NCBI RefSeq assembly: GCF_000474235.1 | Contig: NZ_BATA01000016.1 | Location: forward strand, 1 to 40,897 | Direction of reading: 5' to 3' | Source: Halarchaeum acidiphilum MH1-52-1 | GTDB lineage: Archaea; Halobacteriota; Halobacteria; Halobacteriales; Halobacteriaceae | DNA: 40,897 nucleotides | Part shown: piece after piece, positions 19,694 to 27,557 of the stretch | Position numbering within the stretch: the first letter of the stretch is position 1 | Layout of the letters: the number at the start of each line of letters is the position of its first letter | Translations under genes and position numbers: made by a program | The notes under the pieces: generated by a model | Seen by the model: the letters and a program-made list of their open reading frames with translations, nothing else | Database searches by the model: none | Told to the model about the DNA's origin: nothing

Positions 19694-21073
19694 ATGGACG
19701 ACGCTATCGCGTTCGGCACGGACGGCTGGCGTGCGACGCTCGACGTGTTCACGACGCCGCGGGTGCGCGCGGTCGCGCAGGCGACCGCCGACCACCTCGC
19801 CGACGTCGGGCACGCGGGCGAGACGGTCGCGGTCGGCTACGACGCCCGGCCCACGTCGCGGGAGTTCGCCGAGGAGATCGCGGACGTCCTCGCCGCGAAC
19901 GGCCACGACGTCGTCCTCCCCGAGCGCGACTGCCCGACGCCGCTCGTCGCGCACGCCATCACCGAACGCGACCTCGCCGGCGCGCTCGTCGTGACGGCGT
20001 CGCACAACCCCCCGGAGTACAACGGCGTGAAGTTCATTCCGGACGACGGCGCGCCCGCGCTCCCGCACGTCACCGAATCCATCGAGACCCACCTCCGACC
20101 GCCGGAGGCGGACCCCGACGCCGAACGCGGACGAATCGAGGAGGTCGACCTCGTGACGCCGCACGCCGAGCATTGCCGCGATCTCGTCGAGACGGACCTC
20201 GACGGGCTCTCCGTCGTCTACGACGCGATGCACGGGAGCGGGCGCGGCGTCACCGACGCCCTGCTCGAATCGGCGGGCGCGGACGTCGAACGCCACCGCT
20301 GCGAGCGCGACGCCGACTTCGGCGGGACGCCCCCCGAACCCGACTACGCGAACCTGCAAGCGCTCGCGCTCGCCGTACAGGAGCACGACGCCGACCTCGG
20401 CATCGCGAACGACGGCGACGCCGACCGCATCGCCGTCGTCACGCCCGCCAGAGGGTTCCTCGACGAGAACCTCTTCTTCGCCGCGACGTACGACTACCTC
20501 CTCGAGGAGCGTTCGGGACCCGCGATTCGCACCGTCTCGACGAGCTTCCTCGTCGACCGCGTCACCGCGGCCCGCGGCGAGGAGACCTACGAGACCGCGG
20601 TCGGCTTCAAGTGGGTCGCCGAGGAGATGGGCGAGCGCGACGCGCTGATGGGCGGCGAGGAGTCCGGCGGATTCAGCATCCGCGGGCACGTCCGCGAGAA
20701 GGACGGCGTCCTGATGGCGCTCGTCGCCGCCGCCGCGGCGAGCGAGGAGTCATATGATCGCCGGGTCGATCGGCTCCTCGCCGAGCACGGCGAGGTCCAC
20801 CAGTCGAAAATCTCGGTGGACTGTCCCGAAGACCGGAAGGCCGCGGTCGTCGCCGACCTCGCCGACGCGCTCCCCGACGAGATCGCGGGCGTGGACGTGG
20901 AGCGCGTGAACGACGCGGACGGCTTCAAAGCCCTCCTCGAAGACGGTTCGTGGCTCCTCGTCCGCCCGAGCGGGACCGAACCGAAGATGCGGGTGTACGC
21001 GGAGGCATCGAGCGAGGCGCGCGTCGAGGAACTCTTAGCGGCGGGCCGCGACCTCGTCGAACCGCTCGTCTAG
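19694..21073 (+). CDS. Phosphoglucomutase/phosphomannomutase family protein (459 aa)
   Basis: This alpha-D-phosphohexomutase interconverts hexose 1- and 6-phosphates, or the glucosamine equivalents. The phosphoserine loop is TASHNPPEYNG with Ser103. The Mg2+ loop is NDGDADR with Asp240, Asp242 and Asp244. The sugar-binding loop is GGEESGG (320-326) and the phosphate-binding loop is RPSGTEPKMR (424-433). The start MDDAIAFGTDGWR matches the family. A TTG 27 bases earlier is unlikely. Substrate preference (glucose, mannose or glucosamine) is not decided by these motifs. Its stop overlaps that of the convergent GNAT gene. Confidence 0.94.
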   Translation: MDDAIAFGTDGWRATLDVFTTPRVRAVAQATADHLADVGHAGETVAVGYDARPTSREFAEEIADVLAANGHDVVLPERDCPTPLVAHAITERDLAGALVVTASHNPPEYNGVKFIPDDGAPALPHVTESIETHLRPPEADPDAERGRIEEVDLVTPHAEHCRDLVETDLDGLSVVYDAMHGSGRGVTDALLESAGADVERHRCERDADFGGTPPEPDYANLQALALAVQEHDADLGIANDGDADRIAVVTPARGFLDENLFFAATYDYLLEERSGPAIRTVSTSFLVDRVTAARGEETYETAVGFKWVAEEMGERDALMGGEESGGFSIRGHVREKDGVLMALVAAAAASEESYDRRVDRLLAEHGEVHQSKISVDCPEDRKAAVVADLADALPDEIAGVDVERVNDADGFKALLEDGSWLLVRPSGTEPKMRVYAEASSEARVEELLAAGRDLVEPLV

Positions 21074-21510
21074 TCCAGTCGCCCCCGATAGCGCCCGTCT
21101 CCCGCGTCCCGGATCTCGAATCCCACTCTCACGTAGAAGGGCCGCACCGCGTCGTCGAAATCGGCGCTCAGCGGGCGCCAGCGCGCCGCGGCGGCCTCAA
21201 CGAGCGCGGTGCCGATTCCCCGCCCCCGACGACGCCGCCGGACCGCGATCGCTTCGACGTGCCCGCCGGCGTCGCCGCGATCACTACTGACTTCGATGGC
21301 GCCGACGACGCGCTCGGGGCTCGCCTCGGCACTCGTGTCGTCCTCCGTGCCGTCGCCCGGTCCGCCCGCGACGGCGACGAGCACGCGCCCGTCGGCGATG
21401 CGCTCGGCGATCACCTCGGCGTCGGTCTCCAGCATCGCGGCGTCGAGCACGCCGAGGACGGCGACGCGCTCGTCGGCCCGCGCCGGGCGGACCCGAACGT
21501 CAGCCGCCAC
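21070..21510 (-). CDS. GNAT family N-acetyltransferase (146 aa)
   Basis: The acetyl-CoA-binding motif A is RRRRRGRGIGTALVEAAAARW, preceded by strand beta-4 (GGHVEAIAV). The C-terminal AVRPFYVRVGFEIRDAGDGRY is typical of the fold. The middle holds an Asp/Glu/Gly-rich insertion. The acceptor substrate is unknown. The GTG start at 21510 lies inside the end of samp2 (11-base overlap), so the start sequence covers the diglycine codons of SAMP2 in another frame. That implies translational coupling. The stop overlaps that of the phosphohexomutase. Confidence 0.85.
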   Translation of the reverse strand: MAADVRVRPARADERVAVLGVLDAAMLETDAEVIAERIADGRVLVAVAGGPGDGTEDDTSAEASPERVVGAIEVSSDRGDAGGHVEAIAVRRRRRGRGIGTALVEAAAARWRPLSADFDDAVRPFYVRVGFEIRDAGDGRYRGRLD

Positions 21511-21697
21511 GGACGAGGCGGAGAACGGTCACGTGGTCGCTCTCGACGGGCTGGTCCTCGGGGACGGGTCGGCCGTCGACCATCACGGACACCTCGTGGG
21601 GACTGAGGTCCACGCGCTTCAGGAGGTCAGCGTAGGACGCCCCCTCGACGTCGAACTCGTGGACGTCCTCGCCGACGACTTCGACGGTGACGCGCAT
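21500..21697 (-). CDS. samp2: Ubiquitin-like small archaeal modifier protein SAMP2 (65 aa)
   Basis: This is a beta-grasp MoaD/ThiS-like protein ending in the activated diglycine (LRLVRGG). It closely resembles Haloferax SAMP2, sharing VTVEVVGE, YADL, VDLSPHEV and VDGRPVPEDQ. SAMP2 is adenylated by the E1-like UbaA. It then modifies protein lysines or supplies sulfur for tRNA 2-thiolation. The only lysine is Lys27; the positions matching Lys58 and Lys64 of Haloferax SAMP2 (from memory) are Thr57 and Arg63. The ATG at 21697 has a TATA-like CTCATACG at about 21719-21726. It is divergent from rfcA and overlaps the GNAT gene. Confidence 0.93.
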   Translation of the reverse strand: MRVTVEVVGEDVHEFDVEGASYADLLKRVDLSPHEVSVMVDGRPVPEDQPVESDHVTVLRLVRGG

Positions 21698-21784
21698 ACG
21701 TGTGCGTGGACGCCGGCGCGTATGAGCGTGTCGCCACACCGATGGCCGCGGTCGCTCGGGACCGCCGATCCCCCGCTTCGGGGT

Positions 21785-21792
21785 GCTTATGG
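21785..21792 (+). promoter_or_regulatory. Promoter of rfcA
   Basis: GCTTATGG lies 24-31 bases before the ATG at 21816. An earlier ATG at 21789 and a GTG at 21783 fall within this box, which argues against them as starts and for a leaderless rfcA message. Confidence 0.55.
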
Positions 21793-21815
21793 GACGCCGG
21801 CGTCTTCGCACGGAC

Positions 21816-22781
21816 ATGGCAGACGCGGGGCGACAGGAAATCTGGGTCGAGAAGTACCGGCCGGAGACGCTCGACGACATCGTCGGCCACGAGGACGTCG
21901 TCTCGCGCTTGGAGAGCTACGTCGCCGAGGACGACCTGCCGAACCTCCTCTTCGCGGGACCGGCGGGCACCGGGAAGACGACCGCGGCGACGGCCATCGC
22001 GCGCGAACTCTACGGGGACGACTGGCGGGAGAACTTCCTCGAACTGAACGCCTCCGACGAGCGCGGTATCGACGTCGTCCGCGATCGCATCAAGAACTTC
22101 GCGCGGGCCTCCTTTGGCGGCTACGACTACCGCGTGATCTTCCTCGACGAGGCCGACGCGCTCACGAGCGACGCGCAGAGCGCGCTCCGCCGGACGATGG
22201 AGCAGTTCTCGAACAACGTTCGGTTCATCCTCTCCTGCAACTACTCCTCGCAGATCATCGATCCCATCCAGTCCCGCTGCGCGGTCTTCCGATTCGCCGG
22301 CCTGAAGGGCGAGGCGGTCGCGGAACGCATCCGAACCGTCGCGGAGGCCGAGGGCGTCGACTACACCGAGGACGGCGTGGACGCGCTCGTCTACGCCGCG
22401 GACGGCGACATGCGTCGCGCGATCAACGCCCTGCAGGCCGCGGCGGCCACGGGTGAAGCCGTCACCGAGGAGACGGTGTACGCAATCACGAGCACCGCGC
22501 GCCCCGAGGAGATCGAGTCGATGGTGACCGAGGCCATCGGCGGCGAGTTCGTCGCCGCGCGCGCGACCCTCGACGACCTCCTCACCGAACGCGGTCTCGC
22601 CGGCGGCGACATCATCGATCAACTGCACCGCTCCGTCTGGGAGTTCGACCTCTCGGAGACCCAAGCGGTCCGTCTCATGGACCGCATCGGCGAGGCCGAC
22701 TATCGGATCGCCGAGGGCGCCAACGAGCAGGTGCAACTCGAAGCGCTGTTGGCGTCGGTGGCGTTGGAGAGCGAGACGTAG
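21816..22781 (+). CDS. rfcA: Replication factor C small subunit (321 aa)
   Basis: This is a clamp-loader AAA+ subunit that loads PCNA on primed DNA. The RFC box region is [20 protein letters not shown] (9-28). Walker A is GPAGTGKT (48-55), Walker B is VIFLDEAD (107-114) and the arginine-finger motif is SRC (153-155). The collar domain fills the C-terminal third. Its 321 residues match archaeal RfcS without inteins, which interrupt this gene in some haloarchaea. pcn lies in the same window. The neighbouring SAMP2 gene is an association I recall from Haloferax. Confidence 0.96.
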   Translation: MADAGRQEIWVEKYRPETLDDIVGHEDVVSRLESYVAEDDLPNLLFAGPAGTGKTTAATAIARELYGDDWRENFLELNASDERGIDVVRDRIKNFARASFGGYDYRVIFLDEADALTSDAQSALRRTMEQFSNNVRFILSCNYSSQIIDPIQSRCAVFRFAGLKGEAVAERIRTVAEAEGVDYTEDGVDALVYAADGDMRRAINALQAAAATGEAVTEETVYAITSTARPEEIESMVTEAIGGEFVAARATLDDLLTERGLAGGDIIDQLHRSVWEFDLSETQAVRLMDRIGEADYRIAEGANEQVQLEALLASVALESET

Positions 22782-22842
22782 GGCGAATTCCACCGAAAGC
22801 GCGAACGCCGAGGTCGCGAGTCCGCGTCCGCGTCCGAGTCCG

Positions 22843-23028
22843 CTACTCCCCCGTCTCTTCCGCTTCGCCGAGCGCCGCGAACGTCTCGTTTCCACAGACG
22901 CACGCTCCGTCGGTGCCGATCGGGCGGAGTTCGCCGTCAGCGTCGCTCCGGACGGGATAGACGCGGCCGCACGCCGTGCACTCGGCGACGTGCTCGGGGC
23001 GCCCGCCAGTGTCGGGTGTCTCCGCCAT
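22843..23028 (-). CDS. Small zinc-ribbon-like protein (61 aa)
   Basis: The 61-residue acidic protein has a CTAC pair (Cys17/Cys20), followed by GRVYPV, and a CVC pair (Cys43/Cys45) in GACVCGNETF. This would make a compact zinc site resembling a ribbon with a shortened second knuckle. The tail is acidic. It belongs to the many small zinc-finger proteins of haloarchaea and has no known function. It is convergent with rfcA. The intergenic stretch beyond its start, 23029-23262, holds a stem-loop and the hjc promoter. Confidence 0.75.
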   Translation of the reverse strand: MAETPDTGGRPEHVAECTACGRVYPVRSDADGELRPIGTDGACVCGNETFAALGEAEETGE

Positions 23029-23138
23029 CGTCCGATCGATCGCGGTGCGAGGAGATAGCGGTTTCGGAGGTCCCGGCCCACTCGCCCCGCGGACGACGTG
23101 GCCGTACTTGAGGGGAGCGACGAAGGCGGTGCCGTCGC

Positions 23139-23157
23139 CGGAACGCGAAGCGTTCCG
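23139..23157. repeat. Perfect 8-bp stem-loop capped by GCGAAGC
   Basis: The arms CGGAACGC (23139-23146) and GCGTTCCG (23150-23157) enclose GAA. The cap GCGAAGC is the same extra-stable mini-hairpin sequence seen at 316-322. It lies between the divergent zinc-ribbon and hjc genes, so termination is not the obvious role. Confidence 0.55.
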
Positions 23158-23262
23158 ACACCGGCGCTGTCGCCTCCCTGCGTCGGCGTTCACCGGTCCC
23201 GCGGGTACTCCCGATCCCGGTCGCATCGCCCGGTTTATCCCGGGTGAGCGGGGAGTAGCGAT

Positions 23263-23754
23263 ATGGTGCGAAACGAGAAGGGCGACCGACGGGAGCGCGA
23301 ACTCGTCAACCGCCTCGACGAGGCCGGCTTCGCGGTGATGCGCGCGCCCGCCTCGGGATCCGCGACGACGCGCGACCTCCCGGACGTCCTCGCGGGCGAC
23401 GGGACGGTCTTCTACGCCGTCGAGGCGAAATCATCGGCGGGCGATCCGATCTATCTCACCGGCGAGGAGGTCGAAGCGCTCGTCTACTTCTCGCAGCACT
23501 TCGGCGCTAGGCCCAAGATCGGCGTCCGCTTCGACCGGGAGGACTGGTATTTCTTCCACCCGAGCGATCTCTACGTCACCGACGGCGGGAACTACCGCGT
23601 GAAGAAGGAGACGGCCCTCGACGATGGCGATACCATCGCGGAGCTGAAAGCCGCCGGCGAGTCGGACGACGACGGTGCGGACGTCGAGGGCGTCCTTCAG
23701 GCCGTCGCGCAGGGCGTACTGAGCGTCGAGGAGGCCGCGGAGATGTTGACGTAG
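23263..23754 (+). CDS. hjc: Archaeal Holliday junction resolvase Hjc (163 aa)
   Basis: Hjc is a homodimeric nuclease of the restriction-endonuclease fold that cleaves four-way junctions. The catalytic set is visible: Glu11 (GDRRERELV), Asp41 (RDLPDVLA), Glu54 and Lys56 (AVEAKSS). The spacing Asp to Glu (13) to Lys (2) matches the family. The usual core is about 125 residues; the extra acidic C-terminal extension (about 130-163) is haloarchaeal. A TATA box GGTTTATCC (23232-23240) lies 23-31 bases before the ATG. Its TAG stop abuts the SWIM gene stop with no gap. Confidence 0.95.
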   Translation: MVRNEKGDRRERELVNRLDEAGFAVMRAPASGSATTRDLPDVLAGDGTVFYAVEAKSSAGDPIYLTGEEVEALVYFSQHFGARPKIGVRFDREDWYFFHPSDLYVTDGGNYRVKKETALDDGDTIAELKAAGESDDDGADVEGVLQAVAQGVLSVEEAAEMLT

Positions 23755-24387
23755 CTACCGCGAGAGGGGTTCGAGGCGGCCCCGCGGGAAAGCGTACGTG
23801 CGGACGCCGCGCTCGCGGAGGCGCTCCGGTGTCGCGGCCCGATGCGGATAGACGGTCTCGACGACGGCGTCGTCGGAGTCGTATCCGTCGTTCGTCGGGT
23901 GAGTGGCGACGGTGTGATCGCCGATCGCGACGTGGCGCGCCCGATCGGGCGACGTCTCCACGACGACGAGGACGTCACCGCGCTCTCGATCGCGGACGAT
24001 ATCCCCGGCGTCGAGCGTACAGTCGTCACAGTAGACCGGCTCGGGCGTCTCGGCGTCGGCGAACAGCGGGTCGCCGCAGGCCGCACAAACGGTATCGCGC
24101 TCGTCCGGTGCCGGGACGTAGCGTTCCGTGACGTCGATGGCGACCCGCCGGAGGTGCTTGCAGCGCCGGCCGCGGTAGGCGTGATCCGGGCAGGTACAGG
24201 TCCCGGTGACGAGGTCGACCGTGTAGGCCGCGCCGCCGCGAACGACGACGTCGTATCGACCGTCGCCGAGGGCGACGACGGCCATCGGCTCGCTGCGCGC
24301 GCGAGCGGCGCGGCTGTCCGTCGGCCCACCCGGATCGAGGGGCGCGAGACCGGGATTCGTGGTGCTGGTGGATTTCGTAGACACCAT
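23755..24387 (-). CDS. SWIM zinc-finger domain protein (210 aa)
   Basis: The SWIM signature CxCx(n)CxH is CTCPDHAYRGRRCKH (Cys64, Cys66, Cys76, His78). A second zinc site has CAAC (101-104) and CDDC (120-123). SWIM domains bind nucleic acids or proteins, and in recombination some pair with Rad51 paralogues. The preceding strand-rich part (DGRYDVVVRGGAAYTVDL) is typical of haloarchaeal SWIM proteins. A TATA-like CCTTTTGG at 24412-24419 supports the ATG at 24387 rather than a start further upstream. It is convergent with hjc, with stops touching. Confidence 0.87.
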   Translation of the reverse strand: MVSTKSTSTTNPGLAPLDPGGPTDSRAARARSEPMAVVALGDGRYDVVVRGGAAYTVDLVTGTCTCPDHAYRGRRCKHLRRVAIDVTERYVPAPDERDTVCAACGDPLFADAETPEPVYCDDCTLDAGDIVRDRERGDVLVVVETSPDRARHVAIGDHTVATHPTNDGYDSDDAVVETVYPHRAATPERLRERGVRTYAFPRGRLEPLSR

Positions 24388-24504
24388 ACGAGCTATTAGG
24401 TGGCGAGGAGCCAAAAGGCCATCTCCGCCCGCGGAGCGACTGATACGGGCGATACGGCGTCGTCGGACCGCCACGCTTTTGCTGGCACTCCGGAAACGTG
24501 GGGT

Positions 24505-24708
24505 ATGCTCATGGAACGCGAGACCGCTGTCGAGGCGGGCATCACGCTCTGCGCCGTCGCCCTCTTCGTCGTCATCGTCGTCGCCGGCGGCGAGGTGAGT
24601 TCGGCCGGACTCACCGAGAGCGGCGCGTACGCCGTCATCGCCGCTATCGTCGCCTTCGTCGTCGTGATGGCCGCAGCGGGCTACTATCTCTCCACGAAAC
24701 AGGAGTGA
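24505..24708 (+). CDS. Small two-helix membrane protein (67 aa)
   Basis: Two hydrophobic helices at about 11-29 (ITLCAVALFVVIVVAGG) and 42-62 (AYAVIAAIVAFVVVMAAAGYY) are joined by a short Ser/Gly loop. The N terminus is acidic and the C terminus short and basic. A TATA-like CTTTTGCT at about 24476-24483 supports the ATG at 24505; Met3 is an alternative. The function is unknown. It looks like one of the small haloarchaeal membrane protein families (DUF7472-like, from memory). It is convergent with priL. Confidence 0.72.
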   Translation: MLMERETAVEAGITLCAVALFVVIVVAGGEVSSAGLTESGAYAVIAAIVAFVVVMAAAGYYLSTKQE

Positions 24709-24775
24709 CGACGCGAGCGTGTCGACGTACCGTCTGTTGAGCCGACCGCATCGGTCTCGCCGCTCCCGCCGCTCA

Positions 24776-24794
24776 CGGATCGCTTCGTGATCCG
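24776..24794. terminator. 8-bp stem-loop at the priL stop
   Basis: The arms 24776-24783 and 24787-24794 pair over 8 bp, including one G-U pair, with a TTC loop. It ends 4 bases from the priL stop codon and lies between convergent genes, as does the stem at ftsY. Confidence 0.4.
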
Positions 24795-24798
24795 ATCG

Positions 24799-25863
24799 CT
24801 ACTCCGCGGTCCCTTCCGTGCCCCGCTCTTCCCGCCAGTCCTCCAGTTCCTCCTCGTCCGCGTCGTCGAGTTTCGCCTCGTAGTAGGAGAGCGGGTGGCT
24901 GATGTGCTCGCAGAGGGCGTCCGGATTCACGCAGTCGCCGTACGCCTGCATCGTCGCGCACGACGGCGCGGTGTACTCCGTCGGACTCGACTCGCCCTTG
25001 ATGTGATCGGTCTGGTAGCGCGTCATCTCCTCGCCGAACCCCGGGTTCACCTCGTAGAGTTCGACGATCTCGTCCGTCGAGAGTCCGATATTGCCCAAGA
25101 AGGCCGTGAGCGCGAAGCGCGAGTGGTGCGCGAGGTGGTCGCCGCGCTGAACGGCGTCGAGGAGGTGTTGCATGCAGGGCGGGAAGAGATCGGGGACGAC
25201 GGTGTCGATCTCACGCGTGAGATCGAGATCGGCGAGCGTCTCGCGGATCGCCGCCACTTCCGCGTCGAGCGCGTCACCGATGGCGTCCGGGACAGATAGG
25301 GGAAGGCCCTCCCTCACGCGCTCCTCGACGGCTTCGCGGAGCAAGTCGTCGAGTTCGGGTTCGCTCACGGGGACGTCACCGCGATCGAGCGCGCGATTGG
25401 CGAGGCGCCACTCGTCGCCGCGCAGCGAGGACGCGTGGCGGAGGTAAGCCGCGACGCCGACCGCGAATCCGCCGTCGCGCCGTGGTGTGACGGCAGCGCC
25501 GAGGTCGAACTCGCGGAGGACGGCGGTCCGCGTGATCGCGGCGCGCCCGTCCTCGCGCCCGAAGTCCTCGCGGAAGCGATCGGCCGCCCGCGACGCCTCG
25601 GCTTCGGCGTAGTAGCGCGTGCAGACGTTCTCGTCGACGATCGAGACGATGACGCGCGCGACCGGATAGGAGAGGAGTTCGACCCGGTCCGAGTGGGCGG
25701 ACTCGCCGACGTCGCGCTCGGTGATGGCGGACTCGACGCGCTCGGCCGCGCGCTCGACGACGGCGTCCTCCGCGCGGACGACCTCGACGAGATCCACGCC
25801 CGCCTCCTGAACGGCGCGACGGGCGTCACCGAGGAACGGGTATCGGGCGTGGCGGCGTTCCAT
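24799..25863 (-). CDS. priL: DNA primase large subunit PriL (354 aa)
   Basis: PriL is the regulatory, Fe-S-containing partner of the archaeal/eukaryotic-type primase. The four conserved cluster cysteines are Cys230 (LFPPCMQHL), Cys302 (APSCATM), Cys311 (GDCVNPD) and Cys318 (ALCEH). The helical segments between (HHSRFALTAFLGNIGLSTDEI) are characteristic. The N-terminal domain that contacts PriS covers about 1-200. A TATA box GTTTATCG at about 25887-25895 supports the ATG at 25863. The small catalytic subunit priS is not in this window. PCNA, RfcS and Hjc are encoded nearby. Confidence 0.95.
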   Translation of the reverse strand: MERRHARYPFLGDARRAVQEAGVDLVEVVRAEDAVVERAAERVESAITERDVGESAHSDRVELLSYPVARVIVSIVDENVCTRYYAEAEASRAADRFREDFGREDGRAAITRTAVLREFDLGAAVTPRRDGGFAVGVAAYLRHASSLRGDEWRLANRALDRGDVPVSEPELDDLLREAVEERVREGLPLSVPDAIGDALDAEVAAIRETLADLDLTREIDTVVPDLFPPCMQHLLDAVQRGDHLAHHSRFALTAFLGNIGLSTDEIVELYEVNPGFGEEMTRYQTDHIKGESSPTEYTAPSCATMQAYGDCVNPDALCEHISHPLSYYEAKLDDADEEELEDWREERGTEGTAE

Positions 25864-25956
25864 ACGAAACGTGGGTGGGGGCGGACGCCGATAAACCGCC
25901 CGGTCTCCCGCGTCCGGACCGCAAGAGGGTTCCCCGCGCCCACCGCACCGTCGGGT

Positions 25957-26538
25957 ATGCGCCTCGCGTCCGGCGCGCGGCGGTACGCCGTCCCGCCGCT
26001 CGCGCTCGCCGTCCCGCTACTGTTCGTCTTCGCACCCGCCGGTCTCGCGTGCGCCGCGGTCGGCTTCTTCACCCTTTGGTTCCACCGCGATCCCGAGCGC
26101 GAGATCGCGGACTCGGGCGTCGTCGCTCCCGCCGACGGCCGGGTGAGCGTGTGCAGAACCGAGAGCGGTCGCGTCCGCGTCGGCGTCTTCATGAACGTCT
26201 CCGACGTCCATGTGAACCGCGCGCCGCTGGGGGGGGTCGTCGCGTCCGTCGATCACCGCCTCGGCGCTCACCGTCCCGCGTTCTCGAAGGACTCGGAGAA
26301 GAACGAACGCGTCCGAATCACCACCGATAGCTACGAGCTCGATCTGATCGCGGGCGCGTTCGCCCGCCGCATCCACCCGTCCGTCGAACCCGGTGACACC
26401 GTCGCGCGCGGCGAACGCGTCGGCCACATCTCCTTCGGGTCCCGCGTCGACGTCCTCCTCCCGCCCGAATACGGCCGCGAGGACGTCGACGTCGCCGTCG
26501 GCGAACAGGTGACGGCCGGCGAGACCGTGATCGCCTAA
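25957..26538 (+). CDS. asd: Archaetidylserine decarboxylase, PSD family (193 aa)
   Basis: The enzyme would decarboxylate archaetidylserine to archaetidylethanolamine in membrane-lipid synthesis. Two N-terminal hydrophobic helices (about 11-27 and 29-42) anchor it. PADGRV holds the conserved Asp60 and NVSDVHVNRAP the His85. FGSR (160-163) is the self-cleavage site, where Gly161-Ser162 splits to form the pyruvoyl group. Its length suits the short archaeal (PSD-A) type. Its stop overlaps that of the convergent uracil-DNA glycosylase pseudogene in CTAA. Confidence 0.92.
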   Translation: MRLASGARRYAVPPLALAVPLLFVFAPAGLACAAVGFFTLWFHRDPEREIADSGVVAPADGRVSVCRTESGRVRVGVFMNVSDVHVNRAPLGGVVASVDHRLGAHRPAFSKDSEKNERVRITTDSYELDLIAGAFARRIHPSVEPGDTVARGERVGHISFGSRVDVLLPPEYGREDVDVAVGEQVTAGETVIA

Positions 26539-27224
26539 CGGTAGTCGTCGATCAGCCGACCGAGTTCGCTCGCGTACTCTTCGCAGTCGTAGCCGAGCCG
26601 CGAGAGCCACATGTGCTGGTAGGCGGGGTGGAGAACCGGGACGACCGTCACGCCGAGAGACGGACCCGAAACGGGATCGAGGACGGCCTCGATGAAGCCA
26701 TCGAGGTCGCGACCCGCCGCGTCGAAGAGCACCGACGTCGCGCGTCTGCCGATCGTGACGACGACTGCGGGGTCCACGGCGTCGAGTTCGGTTTCGAGGT
26801 GCGAGAAGCAGTTCGTCAGTTCGTCCGCGCGCGGCTCGCGATTCGGGCCCTCGCCGTCCGGCGGGAAGCACTTCACGGCGTTCGTGTGAACCTGCCCCGA
26901 GGTCAAGCCTCGGGGTCAAGCCCCGAGGCACTCTCCCTTGATACTGTAGAAGCCCTCATCGTGGCCGCTGTCCGCGAACAGCTCGCGGACGATCCTGCCC
27001 GAGTGGCGCGCCGTGTACGCCATCCCCGTCCAGTTGCCGCCCTTCCAGAGTCCCTCCTCGGGCGTGCCCGCGCCCGGCGCTTCGCCGACCGCGACGACGT
27101 CCGCGTCGAGGGGGCCGTTCCCCCACGCGATGTGCTCGCGGGCCTCGACGAGGGCGGGACAGCGCGCACACCCCGGTTCGACCGGGTAGGCGTCGTCGGC
27201 GTCGGGGAAGGCGGGATCGCTCAT
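26535..27224 (-). pseudogene. Family 4-like uracil-DNA glycosylase interrupted by a 57-base in-frame insert with TGA
   Basis: The two halves of one enzyme lie in the same frame. The N-terminal half (102 codons from ATG 27224) has CARC (Cys19, Cys22) for the Fe-S cluster and the active-site motif GEAPGAGTPEEG (48-59). It stops at TGA 26916-26918. The C-terminal half resumes at HTNAVKCFPP, with Cys in KCFPP and in LTNC, and the HPAYQHM motif. Between Tyr93 and that His lie 19 codons not expected in the family (SIKGECLGA, stop, PRGLTSGQV) that carry a palindromic repeat. Total length without the insert would be about 210 residues. The product is probably inactive; independent translation of the second half from an internal TTG cannot be excluded. 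Confidence 0.85.
26895..26928. repeat. Alternating palindrome A-A'-A inside the uracil-DNA glycosylase gene
   Basis: The 34 bases consist of CCCCGAGG (26895-26902), TCAAG, CCTCGGGG (26908-26915), TCAAG, CCCCGAGG (26921-26928). The middle arm can pair with either outer arm, giving two mutually exclusive hairpins. The sequence from 26915 onwards is related to 18105-18144. This fits a mobile-element end or an excision scar; no transposase gene is nearby. Confidence 0.7.
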
Positions 27225-27264
27225 GAGCGGGGAGAGGTGCCGCGCGTGAAAGAGCCGTGCGATC

Positions 27265-27516
27265 TCAGCGCTCGTCGGCCGGCAGGCCGCCCGCGAACAG
27301 CGACGCGAGCGCGAAGACGAACGCGAGGACGCCGGTCCCGGAGAGCACAAGCGAGACGAGATACCGGAGGTCGGGCGCGAACGCCGCCGCGTCGCCACCC
27401 ATCGGCGTGTGCCCGAGGACGTTCGCCTCCGGGACCGCTACGACGTAGAGGGGATTGGCGAGGCAGGCGACGGCGACGACGAAGAGGGCGCCGGCGAGCG
27501 CGTACGAACGGTGCAC
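27265..27516 (-). CDS. Small two-helix membrane protein, GTG start (83 aa)
   Basis: Hydrophobic segments at about 5-27 (ALAGALFVVAVACLANPLYVV) and 52-76 (LVSLVLSGTGVLAFVFALASL) are joined by a polar loop with LGHTPMGGDAAAFAP. I choose the GTG at 27516 (HRSYALAGALF follows) because codons upstream in the same frame are unlike those of this genome. The function is unknown. Similar two-helix proteins are frequent in haloarchaea. It lies 40 bases upstream of the broken uracil-DNA glycosylase on the same strand, perhaps in one transcript. Confidence 0.65.
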   Translation of the reverse strand: MHRSYALAGALFVVAVACLANPLYVVAVPEANVLGHTPMGGDAAAFAPDLRYLVSLVLSGTGVLAFVFALASLFAGGLPADER

Positions 27517-27557
27517 GGGGACAGGTAGAGGGTAGGGATACGTGGCGTTGTCGGGTG

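Noticed and set aside
21783-21815. Earlier GTG/ATG starts for rfcA
   Set aside because: They fall inside the predicted TATA box and would add a basic stretch not found in archaeal RfcS proteins.
26916-26918. TGA in the glycosylase gene as selenocysteine
   Set aside because: It is within an inserted palindrome with no counterpart in the enzyme family, and Halobacteria are not known to use selenocysteine.
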